Below, one piece after another: positions 36,986 through 47,865 of a DNA stretch of 64,000 bases. The translations under genes were made by a program, and so were the position numbers. Numbering within the stretch: the first letter of the stretch is position 1; each line of letters opens with the position of its first letter. The stretch is from Billgrantia desiderata (GTDB lineage Bacteria > Pseudomonadota > Gammaproteobacteria > Pseudomonadales > Halomonadaceae). The stretch lies in NCBI GenBank assembly GCA_011742915.1, contig JAAQTN010000017.1, forward strand, positions 32,044 through 96,043. The letters run 5' to 3'. Below the pieces are notes generated by a model. That model was not told the DNA's origin, searched no databases, and saw nothing but the letters and a program-made list of their open reading frames with translations.

Positions 36986-38656
36986 ATGAGCACGCAATCG
37001 CTTCCTGAGTATTCCGCCTTTATGGAGCGCTTCTCCATCGACGAGGTCATCGCACGTCTCGACGATCACGCCGATGGCAAGTTCAACGCTTTCGAATCCT
37101 GCTGTGGCCGCCACCTGCGCGCCGGCCGTGGCGAGGTAGTGGCGCTGGTGCACGAGGATATTCAGGGCAACGTCAATCGGCGTACCTATGCCGAGCTGGA
37201 AGCCGAGAGTGCCCGGCTCGCCGGCTGGTTCGCCGAGCGCGGTCTGGGGGTTGGCGACCGCATCGCCTGCATGCTGCCGCGCTCCCCCGAGCTGCTGGTG
37301 GCGGTGCTGGCCACCTGGCGCATCGGGGCGGTCTATCAACCGCTGTTCACCGCCTTCGGCCCCGATGCCGTCGACTACCGCCTGGGCCGGGCCGATACCA
37401 GGCTGGTGATCACCGACCACGCCAACCGCTTCAAGTTCGACGGTCTCTCCCAGTGTCCACCGGTGCTGGCCGTGGGCGGGCCGAGCGAAGGGCACGGCGA
37501 CGATCTCGACTGGGACGAGGCGCTGTCCCATTCGCCGATCCAGGCCAACCCGCCGCGGCTCTCGCCGGAGGCGCCGTTTCTGCAGATGTTCACCTCGGGC
37601 ACCGTGGGCAAGCCCAAGGGGGTGGCGGTGCCGCTCTCCGGCATGCCGGCCTTCGCCCTCTACATGGAGTTGGCCATCGACCTGCGCGAGAGCGACCGCT
37701 TCTGGAACATGGCCGACCCGGGCTGGGCCTACGGACTCTACTACGCCATTGCCGGGCCGCTGCTGCTGGGGGTGACCACGCACTTCTGCGAGGCGGGCTT
37801 CAGCGCCGAAGGGGCGCTGGCCTTCATGCAGCGTCACCGCATCACCAACTTCGCCGCGGCCCCCACCGCCTATCGCCTGATGAAGGCCTCGGGGCTGTTC
37901 GACAGCGCCCACGAGAGCCTCGAGCTGCGCGTGGCCAGCTCCGCCGGCGAGCCGCTCAACACCGAGGTGGTGACCTGGGTCGAGCGCTCGCTGGGCTGCC
38001 CGGTGATGGATCACTACGGCCAGACCGAGACCGGCATGACCTGCTGCAATCATCATGCGCTCGGGCATCCCAAGCACGTCGGGGCCATGGGCGTGCCCAT
38101 GCCCGGCTATCGCCTGGCCATTCTCGACGCCGAGTACAACGAGCTGCCGCCGGGCGAGCCGGGTGTGCTGGCAGTGGACATCGAGCGTTCGCCGGCGCAC
38201 TTCTTCCAAGGCTATACCTGGCAGGAGAAGCACCCCTTCGCCAAGGGCTACTACCTCACCGGCGACGTGGTGATCCGCAACGAGGACGGCACCTTCCAGT
38301 TCGCCGGCCGCGACGACGACATCATCACCACCGCCGGCTACCGCGTGGGCCCCACCGACGTGGAGAACACCGTGCTCACGCATCCGGCGGTGGCCGAGTC
38401 CGCCGCGGTGGGCCAGCCCGACGAGATTCGTGGCGAAATCATCAAGTCCTACGTGGTGCTACGCGAGGGCTTCGAGGCGAGCGACGAACTGGCCGAGGAG
38501 ATCCGCCAGCGCGTGCGCGAACGGCTCTCCACCCATGCCTTCCCGCGGGTGATCGAGTTCGTCGATACCCTGCCCAAGACACCCAGCGGCAAGATACAGC
38601 GCTTCAAGCTGCGCGCCGATGCCGCCGAGAAGGCGGAGGCGGCGGCAGCCAAATGA
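36986..38656 (+). CDS. AMP-dependent acyl-CoA ligase (acetyl-CoA synthetase-like)
   Basis: 556 residues with AGAGGG upstream of the ATG. ANL motifs: P-loop FTSGTVGKPKGVAV (about 202), DHYGQTETGM, GYYLTGDVVIRNEDGTFQFAGRDDD, and the C-terminal catalytic lysine in TPSGKIQRFKL. The conserved NMADPGWAYGLYYAI region resembles short- and medium-chain acyl-CoA synthetases rather than FadD. It activates a carboxylic acid whose chain length cannot be fixed. It is in a pair with the SDR gene (16 bases on) under the TetR-type operator. Confidence 0.9.
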   Translation: MSTQSLPEYSAFMERFSIDEVIARLDDHADGKFNAFESCCGRHLRAGRGEVVALVHEDIQGNVNRRTYAELEAESARLAGWFAERGLGVGDRIACMLPRSPELLVAVLATWRIGAVYQPLFTAFGPDAVDYRLGRADTRLVITDHANRFKFDGLSQCPPVLAVGGPSEGHGDDLDWDEALSHSPIQANPPRLSPEAPFLQMFTSGTVGKPKGVAVPLSGMPAFALYMELAIDLRESDRFWNMADPGWAYGLYYAIAGPLLLGVTTHFCEAGFSAEGALAFMQRHRITNFAAAPTAYRLMKASGLFDSAHESLELRVASSAGEPLNTEVVTWVERSLGCPVMDHYGQTETGMTCCNHHALGHPKHVGAMGVPMPGYRLAILDAEYNELPPGEPGVLAVDIERSPAHFFQGYTWQEKHPFAKGYYLTGDVVIRNEDGTFQFAGRDDDIITTAGYRVGPTDVENTVLTHPAVAESAAVGQPDEIRGEIIKSYVVLREGFEASDELAEEIRQRVRERLSTHAFPRVIEFVDTLPKTPSGKIQRFKLRADAAEKAEAAAAK

Positions 38657-38672
38657 ACCGGGAGACAACCCA

Positions 38673-39440
38673 ATGCAAGTGAAGGACCGTACCTTTCTGA
38701 TCACCGGCGCCGCCTCCGGACTGGGGGCGGCCACCGCCGAGCGCCTGGTGGCCGGCGGCGGGCGGGTGGTGCTGTGCGACCTGAGCGAGGCCGTCGAGGC
38801 CCATGCCGAAAAGCTCGGTGAGGCCGCCCGCGCGCTACGCGGCGACGTCACCTCGGCGGCCGACATTCAGGCGGCGGTGGACGCCGCCGTCGCTCTGGGG
38901 GGCGAGACGGGCCTGGCCGGGGTGGTGCACTGCGCCGGCGTGGTCAGCGTGGCCAAGCTGGTCGACCGCGAAGGCAACCCGGCCGACCTGGACGCCTACG
39001 CGCGCACGGTACAGATCAATCTGGTCGGCACCTTCAACGTCATGCGTCTGGCGGCTGCGGCCATGGCGAAAAACGCACCGAGCGAGGACGGCGAGCGCGG
39101 GGTGATCGTCAACACGGCCTCCATCGCCGCCTTCGACGGCCAGGTGGGACAGTGCGCCTACAGCGCCTCCAAGGCCGGGGTGGTGGGCATGAGCCTGCCG
39201 GCGGCACGCGAGCTGTCGCGCCACGGCATCCGCGTGATGGCGATTGCTCCCGGGGTGTTCCAGACGCCGATGATGAGCGAGATCCCCGACGAGGCCGCCA
39301 AGGCACTGGCCGCCTCGGTGCCGTTTCCTAAACGGTTGGGTCATCCCGACGAGTTTGCCCGCCTGGCCGAGCAGATCATCGCCAATCCCATGCTCAACGG
39401 CGAAGTGATACGCCTCGACGGCGGCATCCGCATGCAGTGA
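38673..39440 (+). CDS. SDR family 3-hydroxyacyl-CoA dehydrogenase-like
   Basis: 255 residues from the ATG at 38673 (GGGAG upstream). NAD-binding [10 protein letters not shown] (about 11-20), HCAGVV in place of NNAG, catalytic Ser in [14 protein letters not shown] and YSASK as the Tyr-Lys pair. The insert and the C-terminal [14 protein letters not shown] closely match HSD10/type-2 3-hydroxyacyl-CoA dehydrogenases, which oxidise short or 2-methyl-branched hydroxyacyl-CoA. With the ligase and thiolase this gives most steps of a short-chain beta-oxidation path. Confidence 0.9.
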   Translation: MQVKDRTFLITGAASGLGAATAERLVAGGGRVVLCDLSEAVEAHAEKLGEAARALRGDVTSAADIQAAVDAAVALGGETGLAGVVHCAGVVSVAKLVDREGNPADLDAYARTVQINLVGTFNVMRLAAAAMAKNAPSEDGERGVIVNTASIAAFDGQVGQCAYSASKAGVVGMSLPAARELSRHGIRVMAIAPGVFQTPMMSEIPDEAAKALAASVPFPKRLGHPDEFARLAEQIIANPMLNGEVIRLDGGIRMQ

Positions 39441-39468
39441 GCGTTGGTAGCGCTGCCTTGGCAGGCTA

Positions 39469-39502
39469 CTTGTCGGCGCGTTAGCGTAGGATGCACGACA
39501 AG
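39469..39502. repeat. Inverted repeat before ohrR
   Basis: CTTGTCG (39469-39475) and CGACAAG (39496-39502) are perfect inverted arms 20 bases apart in the gap before ohrR. It could be an operator or a leader hairpin; its position 20 bases before the ATG is the only functional hint. Confidence 0.35.
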
Positions 39503-39522
39503 CCGTAACAGGAACGCCTGCC

Positions 39523-39975
39523 ATGCCCAGCCAGGAGATCGGCACTGACCTCGAACTCGAGAGTCAGCTCTGTTTCACGCTGTACTCCACTTCACTGTTG
39601 ATGACCAAGTTCTACAAGCCCCTGCTCAAGGGGCTTGGCCTCACCTATCCGCAATATCTCGTTCTCCTCACCCTGTGGCAGCAGGATGGCCAGAGCGCCG
39701 GGGCCATCAGCCGGCGCCTGATGACCGACACCGGCTCGCTCACCCCTGTGTTCAAGCGGCTGGAAGCCGAGGGGCTGCTGCGGCGGGTGCGCAACCGGCG
39801 CGACGAACGGGTCGTCGAACTGTTTCTCACCGAGCGGGGCAGGGCGTTGCAGGTGCAGGCACAGGAAATTCCCGGTTGCGTGGTCATGGCCAGCGGCCAG
39901 CCGCAGGAAGAACTCGAAGAGCTGAAGGTGCGGCTCGAGGCGCTGCGAGACAGACTTTACGACGCCATGCCCTGA
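39523..39975 (+). CDS. ohrR: OhrR-type organic peroxide sensor (MarR family)
   Basis: 150 residues with a MarR winged helix (about 40-105). The reactive Cys is C17 in QLCFTLYS. Tyr31 and Tyr42 are 14 and 25 residues downstream of it, exactly the spacing of C22/Y36/Y47 in Xanthomonas OhrR. A second Cys, C119 in EIPGCVVMA, fits the two-Cys class that forms a disulfide. It should derepress targets when oxidised by organic or lipid hydroperoxides. The usual partner gene ohr is not next to it. The next gene is an acyl-CoA dehydrogenase. Confidence 0.9.
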   Translation: MPSQEIGTDLELESQLCFTLYSTSLLMTKFYKPLLKGLGLTYPQYLVLLTLWQQDGQSAGAISRRLMTDTGSLTPVFKRLEAEGLLRRVRNRRDERVVELFLTERGRALQVQAQEIPGCVVMASGQPQEELEELKVRLEALRDRLYDAMP

Positions 39976-40030
39976 AGCCATGCCCTGAAAGAAAGCCGGG
40001 AGCGAGCCCTGCATGCCGGGCTAGAGGGAT

Positions 40031-40050
40031 GCCGCACTGTGGGCGGCTTT
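40031..40050 (+). terminator. Weak terminator after ohrR
   Basis: GCCGC-ACTGTGG-GCGGC followed by TTT, about 55 bases after the ohrR stop. The stem is only five pairs long. Confidence 0.35.
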
Positions 40051-40062
40051 CGCGTATATCAC

Positions 40063-40084
40063 TTGTGCACAATAAATTTGTGCA
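40063..40084 (+). promoter_or_regulatory. Candidate OhrR operator (TTGTGCA repeats)
   Basis: TTGTGCACAA (40063-40072) is a perfect ten-base palindrome, and TTGTGCA recurs at 40078-40084, 15 bases on, with an AT-rich centre (ATAAATT). TTGTGCACAAT-like elements are typical of OhrR operators in Gram-negative bacteria. No peroxidase gene follows directly. Confidence 0.4.
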
Positions 40085-40264
40085 TTGCTCTATGGCGCAA
40101 ATGATAATGGTATGCAAGGAAAGGTGCCGTAGGGCTCGACTTTGCCGCTCTGCCGAACGCTGGCGCAACCTCACCGGCGCCTCTCGAACCCATACACCCT
40201 CGAGCTGCCTGATAGGGTCGCGAGTGCCGGAACGACATGGCAGAAGAAAGATTAAAACGAGCGC

Positions 40265-40293
40265 TTGACTCGGCGCTTCATGCGAGCTAGTTT
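40265..40293 (+). promoter_or_regulatory. Promoter of the acyl-CoA dehydrogenase gene
   Basis: TTGACT (40265-40270) and TAGTTT (40288-40293) are exactly 17 bases apart. The -35 matches at 5 of 6 and the -10 is weaker. The -10 overlaps the first bases of the PsrA-like palindrome, a layout suited to repression. Confidence 0.5.
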
Positions 40294-40310
40294 CAAACAC
40301 ATGTTTGAAA
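40291..40310 (+). promoter_or_regulatory. PsrA-like operator before the acyl-CoA dehydrogenase
   Basis: TTTCAAACA-CA-TGTTTGAAA is a perfect nine-base inverted repeat. It contains CAAAC-N4-GTTTG, the core of PsrA sites that control beta-oxidation genes in Pseudomonas. It overlaps the promoter -10 and probable start point, 70 bases before the ATG. Confidence 0.75.
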
Positions 40311-40379
40311 GCGGCCGCCGCTGCTTTCCCTCGCCCGGCTTCAGGCGACCCGTTTCGGCGACCTTTCTGGAGAGTAGAA

Positions 40380-42191
40380 ATGCCCGATTATCAGGCCCCC
40401 CTGCGCGACCTTCGTTTCGTGATGGACGAAATGCTGGACTATCCCGCTCACTATGCCCGCTTGCCGGGTGGTGAAGACGCGACGCCTGACGTGGTGGCCG
40501 CCATTCTCGAAGAGGGCGCCCGCTTCACCCGCGAGGTGCTGCTGCCGCTGAACCAGAGCGGCGACCAGGAGGGCTGCTTGCTCGAGGGCGGAGAGGTCAA
40601 GGCGCCGAAGGGCTTCAAGGAAGCCTACCGGCAGTACGTCGAAGGCGGCTGGCCGAGCCTGGCGGCAGACCCCGCCCATGGCGGCCAGGGGCTGCCGCAC
40701 TCGCTGGCCATGGTGCTTTCCGAGATGATCTGCGCCACCAACCTGGCGTGGGGCATGTACCCCGGCCTGTCGCACGGTGCTGCCGACGCGCTGCGTCATC
40801 ATGGCACCGAGGAGCAGCAGGCCACCTACCTCACCAAGCTGGTCGAGGGTGTGTGGACCGGCACCATGTGCCTTACCGAGCCGCACTGCGGTACCGACCT
40901 GGGCCTGATCAAGACCCGCGCCGTTCCCACTGCCGACGGCGCCTACGAGATCACCGGCACCAAGATCTTCATCTCCGCCGGCGAGCATGATCTGGCCGAG
41001 AACATCGTGCATCTGGTGCTGGCCAAGCTGCCCGATGCCCCGGAAGGCTCCAAGGGCATCTCACTGTTCGTGGTGCCCAAGTTCCTGCCGGATGCCGAGG
41101 GCAACCCCGGCGAGCGCAACGGCGTGGCCTGCGGCTCGCTGGAGCACAAGATGGGCATCCACGGCAACGCCACCTGCGTGATGAACTTCGACGCCGCCCG
41201 CGGCTTCCTCGTCGGTCCGCCCAACAAAGGGCTGGCCTGCATGTTCACCATGATGAACGCCGCGCGCCTGGGTGTGGGCATCCAGGGCCTGGGCCTGACC
41301 GAAGCGAGCTTCCAGAACGCGCTGGCCTATGCCCGCGACCGCCTGCAGATGCGTGCGCTCTCCGGTCCGCAGGCACCCGAGAAGCCCGCCGATCCGATCA
41401 TCGTGCACCCGGACGTGCGGCGCATGCTGCTGACCCAGAAGGCTTTCGCCGAGGGCGGCCGGATGCTGGTGCTCTACACCGCGCAGATGCTCGATATCGT
41501 CGAGCACGGCCAGGACGCCGCCGAGCGTGAGCGCGCCGAGACCCTGCTCAGCCTGCTGACGCCGATCGTCAAGGCGTTCCTCACCGAGGTGGGCTTCGAG
41601 GCCACCAACGAGGGCGTGCAGGTCTTCGGCGGTCACGGTTTCATCCAGGAGTGGGGCATGGAGCAACTGGTGCGCGACTCCCGCATCACGCGCCTCTATG
41701 AAGGCACCACCGGCATCCAGGCCCTCGACCTGCTGGGTCGCAAGGTGCTGATGAGCCAGGGCGAGAGTCTCAAGGTCTTCACCAAGGAGATTCACAAGTT
41801 CTGCAAGGCGGAAGAGGGCAACGCCGAAATGGCAGAGTTCGTCACGCCGCTGGCCAAGCTCAACGCCGAGTGGGGCGAGCTGACCATGGGCATCGGCATG
41901 AAGGCCATGAACGATCGTGAGGAAGTCGGGGCGGCCAGCGTCGACTACCTGATGTACTCCGGCTACGTGACGCTGGCCTACCTTTTTGCCCGCGCCGCCA
42001 AGCAGGCCCAGCAAGCCATGGCGGGAGGCAGCGACGAAGCGGCTTTCTACCAGGCCAAGGTCAAGACCGCGCGCTTCTACTTCCAGCGCCTGCTGCCGCG
42101 CACCCGCGCCCACGCTCAGTGCATTCAGGCCGGTGCCGAGCCGCTGATGGCGCTGTCGGCGGAGGAGTTCGGTCTCGGCTTCGAGATCTGA
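40380..42191 (+). CDS. Acyl-CoA dehydrogenase (DmdC/FadE-like, long form)
   Basis: 603 residues from the ATG at 40380, with TGGAG upstream. It starts MPDYQAPLRDLRFVMDEML, the N-terminus of the long acyl-CoA dehydrogenases that databases often call 3-methylmercaptopropionyl-CoA dehydrogenase. FAD-binding MCLTEPHCGTDLG and the ITGTKIFISAG strand are clear, and the catalytic Glu is in RLYEGTTGIQALDLLGRK. A C-terminal extension follows. In Pseudomonas, enzymes of this form act in fatty-acid beta-oxidation under PsrA, and the palindrome upstream supports that role here over DMSP degradation. Confidence 0.93.
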   Translation: MPDYQAPLRDLRFVMDEMLDYPAHYARLPGGEDATPDVVAAILEEGARFTREVLLPLNQSGDQEGCLLEGGEVKAPKGFKEAYRQYVEGGWPSLAADPAHGGQGLPHSLAMVLSEMICATNLAWGMYPGLSHGAADALRHHGTEEQQATYLTKLVEGVWTGTMCLTEPHCGTDLGLIKTRAVPTADGAYEITGTKIFISAGEHDLAENIVHLVLAKLPDAPEGSKGISLFVVPKFLPDAEGNPGERNGVACGSLEHKMGIHGNATCVMNFDAARGFLVGPPNKGLACMFTMMNAARLGVGIQGLGLTEASFQNALAYARDRLQMRALSGPQAPEKPADPIIVHPDVRRMLLTQKAFAEGGRMLVLYTAQMLDIVEHGQDAAERERAETLLSLLTPIVKAFLTEVGFEATNEGVQVFGGHGFIQEWGMEQLVRDSRITRLYEGTTGIQALDLLGRKVLMSQGESLKVFTKEIHKFCKAEEGNAEMAEFVTPLAKLNAEWGELTMGIGMKAMNDREEVGAASVDYLMYSGYVTLAYLFARAAKQAQQAMAGGSDEAAFYQAKVKTARFYFQRLLPRTRAHAQCIQAGAEPLMALSAEEFGLGFEI

Positions 42192-42237
42192 TCGATACCA
42201 GGCATCTCTCTCGGTCAGTGCGACTGATCGGTGTTTC

Positions 42238-42265
42238 GCGGCGGGCCTTGCCCGCCGCTTTTTTT
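42238..42265 (+). terminator. Strong terminator after the acyl-CoA dehydrogenase
   Basis: Perfect nine-base stem GCGGCGGGC / GCCCGCCGC with a CTT loop and seven T (42259-42265). Confidence 0.95.
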
Positions 42266-42285
42266 ATTGCCGGCCCGTCAACCTA

Positions 42286-43296
42286 TCAACTGCACAGCGT
42301 GGCCAGCGGTATCTCGCGTGCCACCTCGAGCCCCGAGGGCAGCTTGGCAGCCGGGTCGTGGAGCCAGGCGATGATATCCGGCTCGGTGCGCTCACGCTGG
42401 CTGTAACGGGTGAGCATGTGGTAGCCGCCGGGATAGAACGCCAGGCGTATCGCGTCATCCTGCGGCAGTCGTTCGAGCAGGGCGCAGTAGGCTGCCGTGG
42501 GAATGACCTGGTCTTCGTCGCCGTAGAGGATCAGGGCGGGTGAGGGCAGCCTGTTCGACGCTTGCAGGGCCAGCCCCATGGTATTGGTCAGGGCTGCCAG
42601 GGTGTCGATCCGTGCGCTACGCAGGATCAGGGGGTCGTCGGCGAGCTGGCGCTTGATTTCCTCGTCGTCGGTGGGCTCGATGCCCAGGCGACGGGTAGTG
42701 CGGATCGAGAAGGTGGTCTGGGGCATCAGGCGCACGCCGAGCCACAGCCCGGCACGCTGGTACCAGGGCATGGTTTCCGTCCCCCACACCGCGGGTGCGA
42801 TCAGTACGCTGCCGTCCACCGGGGGCGGTGTGTCGGCGGTCATGGCGAGCAGTACGATCGCAGCCCCCATGCTCTTGCCGATCACATAGAGCGGCGTATC
42901 GGGATGGCGTTCGCGCAGCAGCTTGGTCAGCATGATCACATCGTCGCTCAGGCGCGAGTGGCCAGCCCAGATACGGCGCTGGTCGGTGGTGCCGAAGCCG
43001 CGCTGATCGTGGGCATAGACCTCGATGCCGTGCGGAGTCAGGGCCTGGGCCATGACGTCGAAGCTGCCGGCATGGTCGTTGAAACCGTGCACCGCCAGCA
43101 CCACTATCTCGGTTTCGTCTGCGGCCGGCCAATGGCGCAGCGGCAGGCGGTAGCCGTCGTCGGCGATCACCTGGTAGGCGGTCAATTGGGGCACGCTGGC
43201 GGCCGGCCCCGGCGTTTGCAGTACCGGCCCGGCACAGCCTGTCAACAGAGCGACCAGGACCAGCACGCCTGCGATGTTCCAGGTATGCCTGCTCAT
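42286..43296 (-). CDS. Alpha/beta-hydrolase lipoprotein (monoacylglycerol lipase-like)
   Basis: 336 residues. The lipoprotein signal ends LVALLTGC with Cys21, so the enzyme is membrane-anchored outside the cytoplasm. Hydrolase features: oxyanion HGFNDHAG (about 70-77), nucleophile S142 in GKSMGAA, acid in LYGDEDQVIP and His in PGGYHML. It resembles lysophospholipase/monoglyceride lipases (Hydrolase_4). The natural ester is unknown. It begins six bases after the upstream winged-helix gene, so the two form a small operon. Confidence 0.88.
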   Translation of the reverse strand: MSRHTWNIAGVLVLVALLTGCAGPVLQTPGPAASVPQLTAYQVIADDGYRLPLRHWPAADETEIVVLAVHGFNDHAGSFDVMAQALTPHGIEVYAHDQRGFGTTDQRRIWAGHSRLSDDVIMLTKLLRERHPDTPLYVIGKSMGAAIVLLAMTADTPPPVDGSVLIAPAVWGTETMPWYQRAGLWLGVRLMPQTTFSIRTTRRLGIEPTDDEEIKRQLADDPLILRSARIDTLAALTNTMGLALQASNRLPSPALILYGDEDQVIPTAAYCALLERLPQDDAIRLAFYPGGYHMLTRYSQRERTEPDIIAWLHDPAAKLPSGLEVAREIPLATLCS

Positions 43297-43302
43297 GTCG
43301 GC

Positions 43303-43611
43303 TCAGGCCCGTGACATTGCGGGATAGCTCAGAGCGGTACGCAGCCGCTCGGCGTGCTCCCTCACCCAGGCGGGGTCGATAGGGCCCCAATCGACGATGG
43401 CGTAGCTCCCGCTATTGTGACGTTCTCCCGGCGTCGGCCGGAATTCGCAGCGTATCTCCAGCTCCTCCAAGGCCTTGAGGGTGTCCTGGGCAGTGCGGCG
43501 CGGCATGCCGGTGGCGTTGACGATGGCCGGTACGCTGCTGATCCCGCACTCGATCAGGTGGGCCAGGTACAGGCGGCGATAGAAGCTGGACTGGGTCTTG
43601 CTGAGGGTCAT
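43303..43611 (-). CDS. Winged-helix DNA-binding protein, unknown target
   Basis: 102 residues from the ATG at 43609-43611 (AGGT upstream); a TTG at 43644 is a weaker alternative. Residues 5-60 form a winged helix-turn-helix (FYRRLYLAHLIE; VPAIVNATGMPRRTAQDTLKAL), and the rest is a short C-terminal part with DWGPIDPAWVREH. I recognise it as a small conserved gammaproteobacterial HTH protein without a named function. It may control the lipoprotein hydrolase behind it. Confidence 0.78.
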   Translation of the reverse strand: MTLSKTQSSFYRRLYLAHLIECGISSVPAIVNATGMPRRTAQDTLKALEELEIRCEFRPTPGERHNSGSYAIVDWGPIDPAWVREHAERLRTALSYPAMSRA

Positions 43612-43789
43612 GGTTACCTGCGGATGAAGAGGTGGGTCTGGCAACAGTTACTCGTCCCTAGCATAGCGCCGGGGCACGAGATTCCACCAGCCGGCTGCGG
43701 GATGTCATCCTCGACGCCATCTCCTACATTGAAAGGCACGAAATGCTCTCGCCGCAGCTTGGAGCGGCATATCGACAGGGAGGATCGTC

Positions 43790-44050
43790 ATGACAGTCAA
43801 ACAGGTAAGCGAGGCGGAGCTGCTGGCCCAGGTGGGGCGTTGCATGTTCGGCGAGCGCGTGGTGATCGAGCGCGAGGGAAAACGCTTTTCCGCGCGCATT
43901 CAGCATGTGGGCGCCACCGGGGTCAAGGTGGTGCCGGAAACGACGCTGCTGGAGCACGACGGTGCGCCCGGCGACATCAACGGCGTCACCGTCGCCTATG
44001 CCGATATCCAGGAGGTCGAGGTCGACGGTATCACCTATCGGTTGGCCTGA
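43790..44050 (+). CDS. Small protein of unknown function
   Basis: 86 residues starting MTVKQVSEAELLAQVG, with GGGAGG at a good distance before the ATG. I do not recognise a family. The predicted pattern is one N-terminal helix, then short strands (RVVIEREGKRFSARIQHVGATGVKVVP; ITYRLA), giving a small SH3- or OB-like beta fold. No signal peptide or Cys pair is visible. It stands alone between the hydrolase operon (divergent) and dciA (convergent). Confidence 0.7.
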   Translation: MTVKQVSEAELLAQVGRCMFGERVVIEREGKRFSARIQHVGATGVKVVPETTLLEHDGAPGDINGVTVAYADIQEVEVDGITYRLA

Positions 44051-44074
44051 AGGGCGTGGTCTGACGGGTTGTCG

Positions 44075-44545
44075 CTACGACGATTCGTCACCGCGCTGGG
44101 CATGTGAGGCGAGGCGCTCAAGGGCCCGTTTGAGACGCGGGTCGTCGACATCGGCGGCGCAGGCGGAGATCTCGTCGGCCGCCGGGGCGGGCAGTTGCCT
44201 GATCTGGCGCGGTGGCACCTTGAGCGGCCGTACGGGACGTACCTTGAGGCTGAAGCCCGTGACGGCGGCGAATTCCGGCAAGCGGTGCAGCAGCTCGAGC
44301 AGGCGCGCCTGTTCGTAGCGCAGCCAGGTCAGCCACACGGCGCGGTCGGTCAGCAGCGTGAGCTTGCCATCGCGATAACCGCCGACGAAGACGTGCTCGC
44401 GCACCTCTTCCGGCAGCTGCTCGCGCAGGTGCTGCTGTGCCTTGCCGATCAGGCGTGCCGTGCGCATCAGCGGTGCCAGCTCGCCGTTACCACCGAGCAG
44501 GCGCGACATGGGCTGTGCTCGTGAGCGCTTAACCTTTATACTCAT
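44075..44545 (-). CDS. dciA: DciA-type helicase-loading protein (DUF721)
   Basis: 156 residues from the ATG at 44543-44545; an in-frame ATG at 44560 would add five residues. The DUF721 core covers about 10-105 (LLGGNGELAPLMRTARL; LREQLPEEVREHVFVGGYRDGKLTLLTDRAVWLTWLRY). DciA loads the replicative helicase DnaB in bacteria without DnaC. Its place directly divergent from the secA region is the standard gammaproteobacterial order. Confidence 0.88.
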   Translation of the reverse strand: MSIKVKRSRAQPMSRLLGGNGELAPLMRTARLIGKAQQHLREQLPEEVREHVFVGGYRDGKLTLLTDRAVWLTWLRYEQARLLELLHRLPEFAAVTGFSLKVRPVRPLKVPPRQIRQLPAPAADEISACAADVDDPRLKRALERLASHAQRGDESS

Positions 44546-44605
44546 GTGCTTGTTTCTCATCTTCCCAACACGGCAAGCCTAGCACGCTCGGAGATCAGCG
44601 ACAGC

Positions 44606-45001
44606 ATGACCGCCGCCCAGCCACAGGATCGTAGCGTCGCCAGCCTATCGGCTACGACGACACGCTGTCGACAGCGTTCGCGCTGGTGGCTCGCCGGGCT
44701 GTTGGTCAGCTGTCTGTTGCCGGCCGGCCTGACCCAGGCGGAAACCCTGCGTCTGGCCGAGCGTGTCGTACAGACCTGCATTCTCGCGCCGACGCTGATG
44801 CGCGCCCGCTGCCGCTACGTGGCGCGCCGGCGTGCGCTGCCGCACTGGCCGCGGCGCCGGCCGGTGGCGCAGGTCAGGACGTCCTGCGTGCCACCGAGAA
44901 TGCTGCCGCAGCGCCGCTGGGCGGCCGCCCATGACGTGCTCACGCGGCGTGGCCCACCTCTTGCGTATCGCCTTCACCAAGCCATCTCCTCCTGCCGCTG
45001 A
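44606..45001 (+). CDS. SecM-positioned secreted basic peptide (possible arrest peptide)
   Basis: 131 residues from the ATG at 44606; GGAG is 12 bases upstream, a long spacing. A clear Sec signal lies at about 22-45 ([24 protein letters not shown]), cut near TQA-ET. The mature part is short and very basic, with five Cys. Near the end comes W105 and, after nine residues, R114-R-G-P117, 14 residues from the stop. E. coli SecM has W155 followed by R163-A-G-P166 in its arrest motif, also directly before secA. The match is partial (spacing is one residue longer and F150/I156 are missing), and the reading frame is not confirmed by homology. Confidence 0.55.
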   Translation: MTAAQPQDRSVASLSATTTRCRQRSRWWLAGLLVSCLLPAGLTQAETLRLAERVVQTCILAPTLMRARCRYVARRRALPHWPRRRPVAQVRTSCVPPRMLPQRRWAAAHDVLTRRGPPLAYRLHQAISSCR

Positions 45002-45062
45002 CCGCAGCCCTCGATGGGCGCCCGGGTCATCGGCTGAACGCGACACGCAGATTGGACGTTCC

Positions 45063-47801
<2,739 letters not shown>

Positions 47802-47865
47802 TTCCAGAGCCCACGCGCGCAGCGTATGCCGTAAATGCTCCAACCAACTGAGGAGTCACCATTTC

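Larger units (their letters stand above)
39976..40379 (+). other. 404-base non-coding stretch between ohrR and the acyl-CoA dehydrogenase
   Basis: No convincing gene is seen; the short open frames have no ribosome site and no recognisable product. It holds a weak terminator-like hairpin, repeated TTGTGCA elements, an unassigned middle part (about 40110-40260), and a promoter with a perfect PsrA-like palindrome before the dehydrogenase. Confidence 0.7.

Noticed and set aside
40110-40260. A small RNA or ohr gene in the 404-base gap
   Set aside because: No Ohr motif (two catalytic Cys) in any frame and no promoter-plus-terminator pair that encloses a small RNA.
40305-40379. N-terminal extension of the acyl-CoA dehydrogenase by 25 residues
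   Set aside because: It begins inside the PsrA-like palindrome and the family starts MPDYQAP.
40380-42191. DmdC of the DMSP demethylation pathway
   Set aside because: No dmdA, dmdB or dmdD gene is near and the promoter carries a fatty-acid-type operator, so a beta-oxidation role is more likely.
44832-45062. Upstream extension of SecA by 77 residues
   Set aside because: The frame is open, but SecA proteins begin at the [12 protein letters not shown] motif and the extension is Arg/Ser/Pro-rich without similarity; it is a shadow of the SecM-positioned frame.
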